A stretch of DNA of 14,059 bases from Prosthecobacter debontii (GTDB lineage: Bacteria; Verrucomicrobiota; Verrucomicrobiia; Verrucomicrobiales; Akkermansiaceae), in NCBI GenBank assembly GCA_945883455.1, contig CAMCXJ010000045.1, forward strand, positions 1 to 14,059, written 5' to 3'. The position numbers and the translations under genes are program-made. The notes beneath the pieces were generated by a model that was not told the origin of the DNA, made no database searches, and worked only from the letters and a program-made list of their open reading frames with translations. Each line of letters begins with the position of its first letter. Position 1 is the first letter of the stretch. Of the stretch, positions 1 to 9,100 are shown one piece after another.

Positions 1-1722
1 ATCGAGCGCCTCGTGGAGCCAGCGAGCCTGCAGCTCCGATCTACTATCTTTCCCGTAGGGACTGTGGATGCGGATGTCGCCGGTCTGGCCGATGCGGTCG
101 AGGCGGCCGATGCGTTGTTCAAGGAGTTCGGGATCGCGCGGCAGGCCGAAGAGGACGAGGTGGCGGGCGAACTGGAAATTCCGCCCCTCCGATCCGATTT
201 CAGAGCAGATCAGGATGCGTGCGCCGTCCACCTCAGAGAACCACGCGGCGTTGCGGTCGCGCTGGAGTAGTGAGAGATCCTCGTGGAAAAGGGCGGACTC
301 GACATGGATCTGCGCGAGGAGTTTTTCCTGCACGGTGATGGCGGCGTCCGGGGAGTTTGTGATGAGAAGGATTTTCTCGGTGGCGGGCAGGTCGCGGATC
401 AACGCGGCGAGCCATGCGTAGGGCGATGCGCCTTTTTCCAGCGGATGGAGGAGGGGCAGGCGTTTCGGGAAGCCGGTGAGGCGCTCGCGGGTGTTGCGGA
501 ACAGGACGCGTCCGGTGCCGAAGGAATCGATGAGTTCGGAAATGAGCGGCTCGCGGGCAGTTTCATCGCCGGAAATAAGGGCTGTTAGATGTTTCCCGGC
601 GCGGGGTGAATTTTCGGTAAAAGCGGTGATGTTGTCCGGGATATTTCCGGCGACAAGGGCTTCCACGGTTTCCGCGAGCGGGATGTAGGATTCTGTTTCC
701 GCAAGGAAATCATCGAGTTCCGAGTAGCGGTCGGGATCTAACAAGCGGAGCCGGGCGAAGTGCCCAGCGGGGCCGAGTTGCTGCGGGGTGGCGGTGAGGA
801 GGAGAAGGGACGGGATGGTTTTTGCGAGACAATCGACCATCGCGTAAGCGGGCGATGCCTCGTCCTCCGACCATTCGAGATGGTGCGCCTCATCGACGAT
901 GAGCAGGTCGAAGCCCGCCTCGCGTGCCTGCTCGGCGCGGGCGGGATTTTCCGTGAGGAAACCGATCGCGCAGAGGATGAACTGGGAATCGGCGAAGGGG
1001 TTCGCGGTCACGTCGTGGGCGGTGATGGAGGTGCAGCGTTCCTCGTCGTAGAGCGCGAAGAGGAGATTGAATCGGCGCAGCAGCTCCACGAACCATTGGT
1101 GGATCAGCGGCTCGGGCACGAGGATGAGAATGCGGTCGGCGCGACCTGTTAGATGCAGTCGGTGGAGGATCAGGCAGGCCTCGATGGTTTTCCCCAAGCC
1201 CACTTCGTCGGCGAGGAGGACGCGGGGGAAAAGGCGGTTCGAGGTCTCCGCGACGATGGAGAGCTGGTGAGGGATGAGGTCGATGCGCGCGCCGGTGTAG
1301 CCGCGCGCGGGTGAGCGGCGGATCGCGGCGTTCCAGCGCAGGGCTTCGAGGCGCTGGTCGAAATCGCGCGGGTGATCCGTTAGGCCGGCGAGAAGGCGTT
1401 TCTCGGGACTGATGAAGGTGAGGGAGTCGAGCAGGTCGCTCTCGTGGATCGACTTTCCGCCGCCATGGTAGGTGAGTAGGCCGTTTTCCTCGGTCACGGA
1501 CTCAACGGTCAGTTTTCTTTTTTCGTGATCGGAAATCTCATCGCCGGGTGCGAAACGGACGCGGGCGAGCGGCGCGGACTCCGCCGAGTAGGTTCGGGTT
1601 TCCTCGGCGGCCGGGAAACAGATTTCCACATGGCCGCTTTCCTCGGAAATTACATGGCCGAGGCCGAGGGCTGGTTCGGAGGTGGATATGTAGCGTTGGC
1701 CGGGGAAAATTTCAAATTTCAA
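1..1722 (-). CDS. rapA: RapA-like RNA polymerase-associated Swi2/Snf2 ATPase (3' end beyond window)
   Basis: The reverse strand is open for 574 codons to the left edge. Seen: an N-terminal Tudor-like region (GQRYISTSEPALGLG near residues 8-22), a Walker A loop DEVGLGKT (172-179), DEAH (277-280), TATPQQLG (310-317), the motif V stretch SEIGSEGRNFQFA, and IGRLDRIGQ (538-546). Spacing and wording match E. coli RapA closely, including the RVLFRNTRE and HFARLRLLDP stretches. Known for the family: RapA binds RNA polymerase and uses ATP hydrolysis to recycle it after transcription. The C-terminal third lies outside the window. Start: an in-frame TGA at 1726-1728 rules out an earlier start, and TTG at 1720-1722 leaves six residues before the conserved GQR block. 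Any later GTG would remove that block, so TTG is preferred although no clear Shine-Dalgarno precedes it. It stands apart, divergent from the plus-strand genes to its right. Confidence 0.93.
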   Translation of the reverse strand, partial: MKFEIFPGQRYISTSEPALGLGHVISEESGHVEICFPAAEETRTYSAESAPLARVRFAPGDEISDHEKRKLTVESVTEENGLLTYHGGGKSIHESDLLDSLTFISPEKRLLAGLTDHPRDFDQRLEALRWNAAIRRSPARGYTGARIDLIPHQLSIVAETSNRLFPRVLLADEVGLGKTIEACLILHRLHLTGRADRILILVPEPLIHQWFVELLRRFNLLFALYDEERCTSITAHDVTANPFADSQFILCAIGFLTENPARAEQAREAGFDLLIVDEAHHLEWSEDEASPAYAMVDCLAKTIPSLLLLTATPQQLGPAGHFARLRLLDPDRYSELDDFLAETESYIPLAETVEALVAGNIPDNITAFTENSPRAGKHLTALISGDETAREPLISELIDSFGTGRVLFRNTRERLTGFPKRLPLLHPLEKGASPYAWLAALIRDLPATEKILLITNSPDAAITVQEKLLAQIHVESALFHEDLSLLQRDRNAAWFSEVDGARILICSEIGSEGRNFQFARHLVLFGLPRDPELLEQRIGRLDRIGQTGDIRIHSPYGKDSRSELQARWLHEALD

Positions 1723-1736
1723 AGTTCAACTTTCAA
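1706..1736. repeat. AT-rich TTTGAAA-type short tandem repeat at the rapA start
   Basis: On the minus strand this reads as successive TTGAAAG/TTGAACT/TTGAAAT-type heptads. It includes a near-palindrome, AAAGTTCAACTTT, at 1721-1733. It overlaps the probable TTG start of rapA and supplies the codons for its first residues (LKFEIF). Base composition contrasts sharply with the GC-rich coding DNA next to it. Function unknown. Confidence 0.6.
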
Positions 1737-1770
1737 GGGAGAGGTTTCGAGAGAGGCTAGGGGAAAGATC

Positions 1771-1838
1771 GGGAAATGGGAAGGGGGAGGGTGAGGCGGT
1801 GGGGAATGCTGGGTTTGGGGGTGGGGTGATGGGTCGGG
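1771..1838 (+). other. Two consecutive canonical G-quadruplex motifs
   Basis: G-runs fit the pattern G3+N1-7 four times over, twice. The first is 1771-1791 (runs at 1771, 1778, 1783, 1789). The second is 1801-1838 (runs at 1801, 1811, 1817, 1823, 1831, 1836). They lie in a strongly purine-rich strand upstream of rapA, on the strand opposite the rapA message. No gene is supported here. Whether a quadruplex forms is not shown by sequence alone. Confidence 0.5.
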
Positions 1839-1847
1839 AATTTTTCT

Positions 1848-1961
1848 AACCGGAGAGAACGGAGGTTAAACGGAGAGAACAGAGGGGAGAATCTGATGAG
1901 ATAAGAACAATCAAACACTTCCTCCGTTTTTCTCCGTCTGACCTCCGTGAACTCCGTTTTT
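1848..1961. repeat. CTCCGT/ACGGAG imperfect inverted repeat
   Basis: The left arm (1848-1887) contains CGGAGAGAAC twice, 20 bp apart. The right arm (1921-1961) contains CTCCGTTTTT twice, at 1922 and 1952, plus two more CTCCGT copies. The arms are degenerate reverse complements around a spacer of about 33 bp that is AT-richer. This fills most of the gene-free stretch between rapA and the VOC remnant. The element resembles dispersed intergenic repeats rather than a terminator of either neighbour, and it codes for nothing recognisable. Confidence 0.55.
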
Positions 1962-2043
1962 GAACATGCGGTAATTACCTTGGGGTATTATCCCGATGAG
2001 ATTCGGCCTTTACCGGAAGATCATTCAGTTGAAGGTAGCGGCC

Positions 2044-2186
2044 ATGAAAGTCGAAAAGGTGAAATATGTGCTGTGGGCGGCGATCTCACGGCCGAACCGA
2101 ACGACACCGAGGAGGATCCGCTGCACCTCGCCATGTGCGTGGACACCGAGGGCAATGAGTTCATGATGACGATGAAGCGGCAGTAG
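2044..2186 (+). pseudogene. Remnant of a VOC (glyoxalase/bleomycin-resistance fold) protein, internally deleted
   Basis: A purine-rich GAAGGT precedes ATG 2044, which opens with MKVEKVKYVLWA, a beginning typical of small VOC-superfamily proteins. That frame then becomes Arg/Pro/Thr-rich nonsense and stops at about 2163. From about 2074 a different plus frame reads VGGDLTAEPND, DPLHLAMCVDTEGNEF and MMTMKRQ, which is a convincing VOC C-terminus including the conserved DxEGNxF ending, and stops at 2186. The simplest reading is loss of the central part of a gene of about 120 codons, joining the ends out of frame at the shared GGGCGGCGA near 2075-2083. A continuous open frame 1947-2186 exists but its first half is repeat-derived. 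Family assignment comes from the two terminal motifs only. No functional protein is expected. Confidence 0.6.
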
Positions 2187-2191
2187 ACGGC

Positions 2192-2269
2192 GAGGAGCGG
2201 CTGCCTTCGGCTGCCGGACTACAACGGGAAATGGGCTCGGGTTGCTGGGCAGCCGAAGCAGCCCCTCCT
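2192..2269. repeat. REP-like pair of imperfect hairpins in inverted orientation
   Basis: One hairpin at 2198-2216 pairs CGGC with GCCG and GCC with GGC around a TTC loop, with a T/T mismatch. A second at 2247-2264 pairs GGGC with GCCC and GC with GC, with an A/A mismatch. The outer sequences are reverse complements of each other (GAGGAG...GGCTGCC against GGCAGCC...CTCCT), so the whole is a BIME-like inverted pair with a spacer of about 30 bp. It differs in sequence from the REPs beside the transposase further right. It begins six bases after the VOC remnant ends. Confidence 0.6.
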
Positions 2270-2334
2270 TGCGCTGCGCGGTGCTTGTGGTAATCCAAGA
2301 CATGGTCTCACCCAGTCCTCACGCTCCACACCCC

Positions 2335-2658
2335 ATGAAATACGCGCTCCTCGGCGAGGACACGGCGAGCGTGGAGGAGAAGCTGGAGAAATACACCGGG
2401 ACGGTCGGCTGGGGATATTTGAGGCCGCATTTCCTCAGCGGGGTCCTGTATTTCGTCGATCCATCGCTGCCACTGGCGGAGGTGGGGCGGGCGTTTACGG
2501 AGAACCGCAAGGATTGCGTGGAAGCTTGGTTGATGTGCGGGGATTTGGTGAAGATCGGCGATCTGCATGCGGCGCAGTGGGAGAAGGGCGGGACAGAGTT
2601 CGAGGCGCTGGTGGTTTCGCCGTTTGTGCTTTGCAGGCCGGGAAGTGGAGAAAGCTAA
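2335..2658 (+). CDS. DUF2288 family protein
   Basis: Encodes 107 residues. Seen: TVGWGYLRPHFLSGVLYFVD, then PSLPLAEVGRAF, KDCVEAWLMCGDLVKIGD and a terminal ALVVSPFVLCRP. This order of a W-x-x-L helix, a VDPSLDLVEVA-like strand, a VEAWM-like helix and a VVKPWVLVQ-like end is what I recall of DUF2288. No biochemical function is known to me for that family. Start: ATG 2335 gives MKYALLGED, while ATG 2302 in frame would add eleven residues, mostly Pro/Ser/His, with no ribosome site. Neither start has a good Shine-Dalgarno. It lies alone between two repeat elements and is not obviously in an operon. Confidence 0.75.
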   Translation: MKYALLGEDTASVEEKLEKYTGTVGWGYLRPHFLSGVLYFVDPSLPLAEVGRAFTENRKDCVEAWLMCGDLVKIGDLHAAQWEKGGTEFEALVVSPFVLCRPGSGES

Positions 2659-2680
2659 AGGGAGAGATCGAGATTCATTC

Positions 2681-2790
2681 AAAAATCAAAAATCACCAAT
2701 CGTCATTCATCAATCCTGCTTCGTTAGCTGCTTCCATGACGGCGGTTTGATTGCCGATTGATGAATGCTGATTTTGGATTTTTGATTTTC
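2681..2790. repeat. AATCAAAAATC / CATTCATCAATC inverted-repeat element
   Basis: The left arm holds AAAAATCAAAAATC (2681-2694) and CATTCATCAATC (2704-2715). The right arm holds GATTGATGAATG (2756-2767), a perfect 12-bp reverse complement, and GATTTTTGATTTTC (2777-2790), matching 13 of 14. The loop of about 40 bp is ordinary sequence. The element is AT-rich in a GC-rich neighbourhood and has no coding capacity. It resembles a miniature inverted-repeat or dispersed intergenic element. As RNA it could form a long hairpin between the DUF2288 and glutaredoxin genes. Confidence 0.65.
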
Positions 2791-2882
2791 TGAAGAGGAA
2801 ACGGGAGAGTTGCCGTCTGCCGCTTTCAGGTTCGCGCGAGGATACGCTTGCGCGTTGGAAAAGCGGGGCGAAGATCGAGGAT

Positions 2883-3125
2883 ATGGAAAACGAAAGAGTG
2901 TTGTATGTGAAGTCGGGTTGCCCGTGGTGCGTAGAGGTTCAGGCTTACCTGCGGGATCATGATATCGCCGTCCGGACGGTGGTGGTGAGCGGCGACCGCG
3001 CCGCGATGGAGGAGATGGTCGCGCTCTCCGGCCAGAGCAAGGCACCAACGCTCGATTGGGACGGCGAGGTGCTGGCGGATTTCGGGGTGGACGAGCTGGT
3101 GCCTTTCCTCGAAGGGCGGCTTTGA
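2883..3125 (+). CDS. Glutaredoxin-family thiol oxidoreductase
   Basis: Encodes 80 residues, the usual length of a small glutaredoxin. Seen: the dithiol active site CPWC in KSGCPWCVEVQAYL (residues 13-16) after the first strand RVLYVK, and the cis-proline loop SKAPTLDWDGEVLADFG, in which T-P order is altered to A-P-T-L as in many family members. The family reduces protein disulfides or glutathione mixed disulfides in the cytosol; the electron donor here is unknown. There is no export signal. The purine-rich sequence before ATG 2883 is too close for a normal ribosome site. The macroglobulin gene starts about 60 bp downstream on the same strand, so co-transcription is possible but not shown. Confidence 0.88.
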   Translation: MENERVLYVKSGCPWCVEVQAYLRDHDIAVRTVVVSGDRAAMEEMVALSGQSKAPTLDWDGEVLADFGVDELVPFLEGRL

Positions 3126-3173
3126 AACTTTTCTGGGAAAAATTCTAAGTTTCCGCCGCGCCGGGTATCGGAT

Positions 3174-3177
3174 AGGG
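3174..3177 (+). promoter_or_regulatory. Ribosome binding site deciding the macroglobulin start
   Basis: AGGG lies seven bases before ATG 3185 but abuts ATG 3179 directly. This favours the second methionine, which also gives the cleaner signal peptide MKALFFLMMTCGLAFA. Confidence 0.5.
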
Positions 3178-3184
3178 TATGGAC

Positions 3185-6100
3185 ATGAAAGCCCTATTTT
3201 TCTTGATGATGACATGTGGACTGGCGTTCGCCGCCGAAGCCCCCGCCATAAGAAAACAAGCCGCAGAACTTGAGAAGAAGGGAAACTGGCGCGAGGCCTA
3301 CGAGCTGCGTGTGAAGATCCTCCGCAAGGTGGATGACGCGGAATCGGCGTCCGATCTGCGGCAGGCTTTGCAGTCGCAGCGGCAGCTCAACGAGCCGCAG
3401 AATTTCGACCCTTTGCTGGCGGAGTTCACGGAGAGCAAAAAGGAAAACCCCGCTTTCATGCAGGCGGCGGGATCGGCGTTTCTCGGCACCCACGGCAGCT
3501 ACGGGCAGATCCTCGACGGAGGATTCCAGCGTGGCACGAATGGACGCGGCGATTTCATTCAGGTGCAACAGCAGGATCGGCTCCGCGCGCTGCAATATTT
3601 CCTGCAAGCCCACCGCACCGTGGAGAAGGGCGGGGCGAAGGAAGTGGAAATTCTCCGCCAGATCGGCAGCGCCCTCACCATGGCGCGCACTGGGTCGGGC
3701 AATGTCTGGCAGCTGCATCTCCTGACGGATGTGAAAGCGGTGCCGAATTACACCGAGCAGATCGATGTGATCACCAGCGAGGGCGCGCCGGTCGATGCGG
3801 AGGGGAATCCTTCATGGATCGATGTCCCGGAATCATGGGAAACGGCCGCCTCGGATGGCGAAAGGTGGCGTTGGACGATGAAGGAGATCGCCCGCATCGA
3901 TCCCAATTTGGCCGCCGCCGAGGAGTTGAAATGGTTCCAGTTTTGCCAAGCGCACTTCGATGTGAACACGCTCGCGTCCTACGGTTGGTGGAGCCAGCCT
4001 GATGTGAAGGAGCGCGACGGCATCCTGCAAGCGTCCACACTGAAGGAGACGGAAACGATCGCGCGGCTCGCCAACGGTGTGAAGCGTTTCACCCTTCGCG
4101 AAGACCATCAGTTCATCCCCGGGTTCCGGACGTTGATGCGGAAGGGAAAAGGCGGTTACGCAGAGCAGGCGGGGGATCAGCTGGTGCAGGTTTTCCTGAA
4201 CCGCCGGCAATACGTGCAGGCCGCCGAGACCCTGAAAGAGGTCATCGGCCTTCACGGAAAAGGCAACCAAGGGCACCGCGAGAAACTGCTGCAACAGATC
4301 CTCGGAAACTGGAGCCGCTTCGGCACCACGCCGACCTATCACGCCGCCAATCCCGTCGAGGTGCCCTACACGTTCCGCAACGCGAAGGAGGTTTCCCTGA
4401 AGCTCTCCGGCGTGAAGGACGAGCTGGTGATGGCGGACATCATCGAATACCTGAAAGGGAATCCCGTTGAGGTCGATCACGAGAAAATCCAGTTCGAATA
4501 TCTCGGCAACCGCCTGATCGGCAAGGAGCGCGGGCGTTACGTGGGCGAGGAGATCCGCTCGTGGAAACAGGAACTCAAGCCGGACGAATCCCACCACGAC
4601 ACCACCACGAACCTCGACCTCGGCAAGCTCGCGCCGGGTTGCTACCTGCTCGAATCGAAGCTGGAGGGCGGCAACACCTCATGGGTCGTCGTCTGGGTGC
4701 GCGATCTCGTTTTGCTGAAACGTTCCGAATCGGGCAATGAGGTATTTTATCTCGTCGATGCGGCGGACGGCAGGCCCGTGGCGGGGGAGCTGGAGTTCTT
4801 CGGTTTCCGCATGGAGTATTTGGAGAAAGCGAAGGGCAAGCGCCGCTTCGAGGTCGTCACCAGGAGTTTCAAAAGGAACACGGATGCCGACGGAAAGCTC
4901 GTCCTCGATGAGGTGCAAGAGGATGGCAACCAGTTCCAATGGCATGTGATCGCCCGCGCCGGGGAACGCCGCGCCTACCTTTCCAGCCACCGTTTCCACT
5001 GGGGCGATAACGGGGACAGCACCGACTACCTTGCGCAGAAAACCATCGGAATCACCGACCGTCCGGTTTACCGCCCCAGTCAGAAAGTTCATGTGAAACT
5101 CTGGGCCGGCGAGGCGCGCTATGATCTCGGCGAGGTTTCCACCTACGCGGGGAAAACGGCGGACATCGAGATCCGCGACGGGCGCAACGAGCTGATCCTT
5201 GAGAAAAAGGGCGTCGGTGCGGATGCCTTCGGCGGCATCGAGTTCGATTTCGATCTCAAGGAAGAGGCGGCGCTCGGGATCTACAACGTCAGCGTCACAG
5301 GTGAAGTCCCGGCCACGTATTTCACCTTCCGCGTCGAGGAATACAAGAAGCCGGAATACGAGGTGAAGGTGGATGCTCCCGCCGAACCCGTGGCGCTCGG
5401 CGAAAGCTTCGAGGCCACCGTTTCCGCAAACTACTACCACGGGGCACCGGTCACGGAAGCCACCGTGAAAATCAAGGTGGAGCGGAACTTTTTCAACGAC
5501 CGCTGGTTCCCCGCCGGGCCGTGGGATTGGCTTTATGGGCCGGGCTACTGGTGGGCGTATCCGGTGTGCGATTGGTATCCCGGCTGGGCGAGGTGGGGCT
5601 GCATCCGTCCGTCTCCGCCGTGGTGGCAGCAAAACCGCATGGGCGCGCCCGAGTTGGTGCTTGAGCAAACCGCGGCCATCGGCGCGGACGGCAAGGTGAA
5701 GGTGAAGATCGACAGCTCCATCGCGAAGCTCGTCCACGGCGACCAGGATCACCGCTACACGATTACTGCGGAAGTAGTGGATGCCTCGCGCCGCACCATC
5801 GTCGGCAACGGCTCCGTGCTCGCCGCCCGCGAGCCGTTCGGCGTGACCGTTTGGCTCGACCGCGGCTACGCGAACGTCGGCGACAAGGTCACCGGCACCT
5901 TCGCCGCCCGCACGCTGGATGGAAAAGAGGTCGAGGGCAAGGCGACCGCCATCCTCTATTCTTCCGGACTGAACGCGAAGGGTGAGATCGAGGAAAAGGA
6001 GATCGGGAAATGGACGCCCGAGGGAGGGAGCTGGACGTTCACCGCCTCGAAGGCCGGTCAATACCGTGTGGCCGTCGTTTTCACGGACAAGAAAGGCCGC

Positions 6101-9100
6101 AAGCAGGAGGGCGCGACGGTGTTCTCCGTGCGCGGCGCGAAGGCCGAGGGAAATTTCCGCTACAACGCCCTCGAACTCATTCCCGACAAGAAGGAATACC
6201 GCCCCGGCGATATCGTGAAACTGCTGGTCAACGTGGACAAGGCGGACTCGCGAGTCTGGCTTTTCATCCGACCCTCGCAAGGGAAACTGGCGGAGACGAA
6301 AATCATCCGCATCGAGGGCAAGTCGCAGCTCGTCGAGATCCCGGTCGTGCTCGGCGACATGCCGAACTTTTTCATCGAGGGCGTGACGGTCGCCAACGGC
6401 GAAGTCCACACGGTCACTCGCGAGATCGTCCTACCTCCGGAAAAGCGCGTGCTCAATGTCGAGGTCGCGCCCGCGAAGGGCAAGCTCAAGCCCCGCGAGA
6501 AGACCTCGTTCACCGTGCGGATCACCGATTCGGACGGGAAACCCTACCAGGGCTCCGCCGCGATCAGCGTCTATGACAAATCGCTCGAATACATCTCCGG
6601 CGGCTCGAACGTCGACGAGATCGTGCCGTTTTTCTGGGACTGGAAACGCCACCATTACGGCCAAGGCATGGAGCACTCGCAGCATCTTTCAGGGGGTCAT
6701 CTCCAGTTGCCGAACACCCTCCCCATGCAGCATCTCGGGATCTTCGGGCACATGGATGTCGGGAGAAACAGGGGGATGATGATGAAAGGTGGAGGTGGCG
6801 GCTTCGCAGGCGGACGAGAGATGCTTAGGTCCGCGCCCATGGCGATGATGGCTGATGCTTCGATGGATGCTGCGGCGGCTGCCCCGGAGGAAAAAGCCGG
6901 CGAGGCCGCGCCCGAAGTCGTCGTCCGCACGGAATTCGCGGATCTCCTGAAATGGGTCGGCTCCGTGGAGACGGATGAGAAAGGCGAGGCCGTCATCGAT
7001 CTGGAGATGCCGGACAACCTGACCACTTGGAAAATAAAAACCTGGGCGATGGGCAAAGGTACCCGCGTCGGCGAAGGCTCGGCGGAGATTGTGACCAGCA
7101 AGGATCTCATCATCCGCCTCCAGGCACCGCGCTTTTTCATCGAGAAGGACGAGGTCACGCTCAGCGCCATCGTCCACAACTACCACGCCGAGGCGAAGGA
7201 CGTCGCCGTCTCGCTGGAGCTGGATGGCAAGAGCCTCGAAGCCACCGGAAACATGGAACGCCGCGTGGCGATTCCTTCCATGGGTGAAACCCGCATCGAC
7301 TGGACGGTCAAAGCCGTTTCCGAAGGCGAGGCTATCATCCGCATGAAAGCCATCGCCGCCGATGACTCGGATGCGATGGAGATGAAATTTCCCGTCTATG
7401 TACACGGAATGTTGAAAACGGATTCCTTCAGCCGCGCCATCGCGCCGGACGGCGATTCCGCGAAGATCGATTTCAAGCTCCCGCAGGAGCGCCGCCCCGC
7501 CGAGAGCCGCGTCACCGTCCAATACTCACCGAGCGTCGCGAGTGCGATGGTCGATGCGCTGCCCTATCTCGCCAGCTATCCGTATGGCTGCACTGAGCAG
7601 ACGCTGAACCGTTTTGTGCCGACCACGGTCGTCCACCACCTGCTCAAGGATCTCGGCCATGATCTTGCGGCGATCAAAAACAAGCGCATCAACCTCAACC
7701 CGCAGCAACTCGGCGATCCGAAGGAACGTGCCGCGCAATGGAAGCCCGGAAATCCGCATTGGAATCCGGTCTGGGACGAGGCGGAGGTCGCGAAAATGGA
7801 GCGTGCCGGAATCGCGAAACTCCGCGATCAGCAGAACCCGGACGGCGGCTGGGGCTGGTTCTCCGCCTTCGGCCACCAATCCTATGCGCACACCACCGCC
7901 GTGGTGATGCACGGCCTGCTCCTCGCCCGCGACAACGGCGCGAAGGTGCCGGAAGACATGATCGCCCGAGGCCTCGCGTGGCTCGCACAATACGAGGAGA
8001 AGGAAGCGGATCGCATCGCCCATTGGAAAAAGCGAAAAGAGAACACCAAGCAAAAAGCGGACGCCACCGACGCCCTCGTCCGCCGTATCCTCGGCGAAGG
8101 CGGCAAGGATCACGCGCAGTTGCTCGGCTTCCTTTTCCGCGACAAGAACGACCTACCCGTTTACGCGAAATCCCTGCTCGGCCTGGAGTTGCACCGCACC
8201 AAGGACAACGCGAAACGCGACGAGGTGATCCGCAACATCCGCCAGTTTCTGAAGACCGATGAGGAAAACCAGACCGCCTATCTCGACCTCGGAAACGGCG
8301 GTTACTGGTGGGTTTGGTACGGCAGCGAGTTCGAGGCGCAGGCATGGTTCCTGAAACTCCTCGCGGCCGCCGAGCCTCAAAGCCCGGACGCGCGCGGTCT
8401 GGTGAAGTACCTGATCAACAACCGCAGGCATTCCACCTATTGGAACTCCACCCGCGACACCGCGTATTGCATCGAGGCCATCGGCGATTTCCTGAAAGCC
8501 ACCAACGAGGGCGATCCGAATCTCACCGTGGAAGTCCTGTTTGACGGCAAGCCGCTCAAGACTGTCGAGATCACCAAGGACAATCTTTTCTCCTTCGACA
8601 ACACCGCCCTCATCGCCGGTGACATCCTCACCACCGGTGAGCACACCATCGAGCTTCGCAAAAAAGGCGACGGCCCGCTCTATGCGAACGCCTACGTCGA
8701 GTATTTCACGCTGGAGGATTTCATCACCAAGGCCGGTCTTGAGGTGAAGGTGGATCGCACCTACCACAAGCTCGTCCCGGAAACGAAGGTGATCAATGCG
8801 GTCGATTCGCAAGGCCAGGCCATCGACCAGAAGCGTGCCGCCTACAAACGCGTCGAACTAAAATCCGGCGACGAGGTGAAGAGCGGCGACCTGATCGAGG
8901 TCACGCTCGGCATCGACAGCAAGAACGACTACGAATACCTCGTCTTCGAGGATTGGAAAGTGGCCGGGATGGAGGCCGTCGATGTGCAATCCGGCTACAA
9001 CCCGAACGGCCTGGGAGCCTACATGGAGCTGCGCGACGAGAAGGTTTCCCTTTTTGTCCAAACTCTTCCGCGCGGCCGCCACAACCTCAGTTACCGCCTG

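Noticed and set aside
760..1152. Plus-strand open frames across the rapA region
   Set aside because: The minus strand carries continuous RapA motifs here, so the plus frames are shadows.
1947..2186. A 79-residue open frame as an intact gene
   Set aside because: Its first half is repeat and leader sequence; only the last 37 residues look like protein, and these belong to the broken VOC gene.
4679..6409. Open frame of 576 codons antisense to the macroglobulin gene
   Set aside because: Its protein has no recognisable motif and mirrors the codon bias of the sense gene, whose family match is clear throughout. It is a shadow frame.
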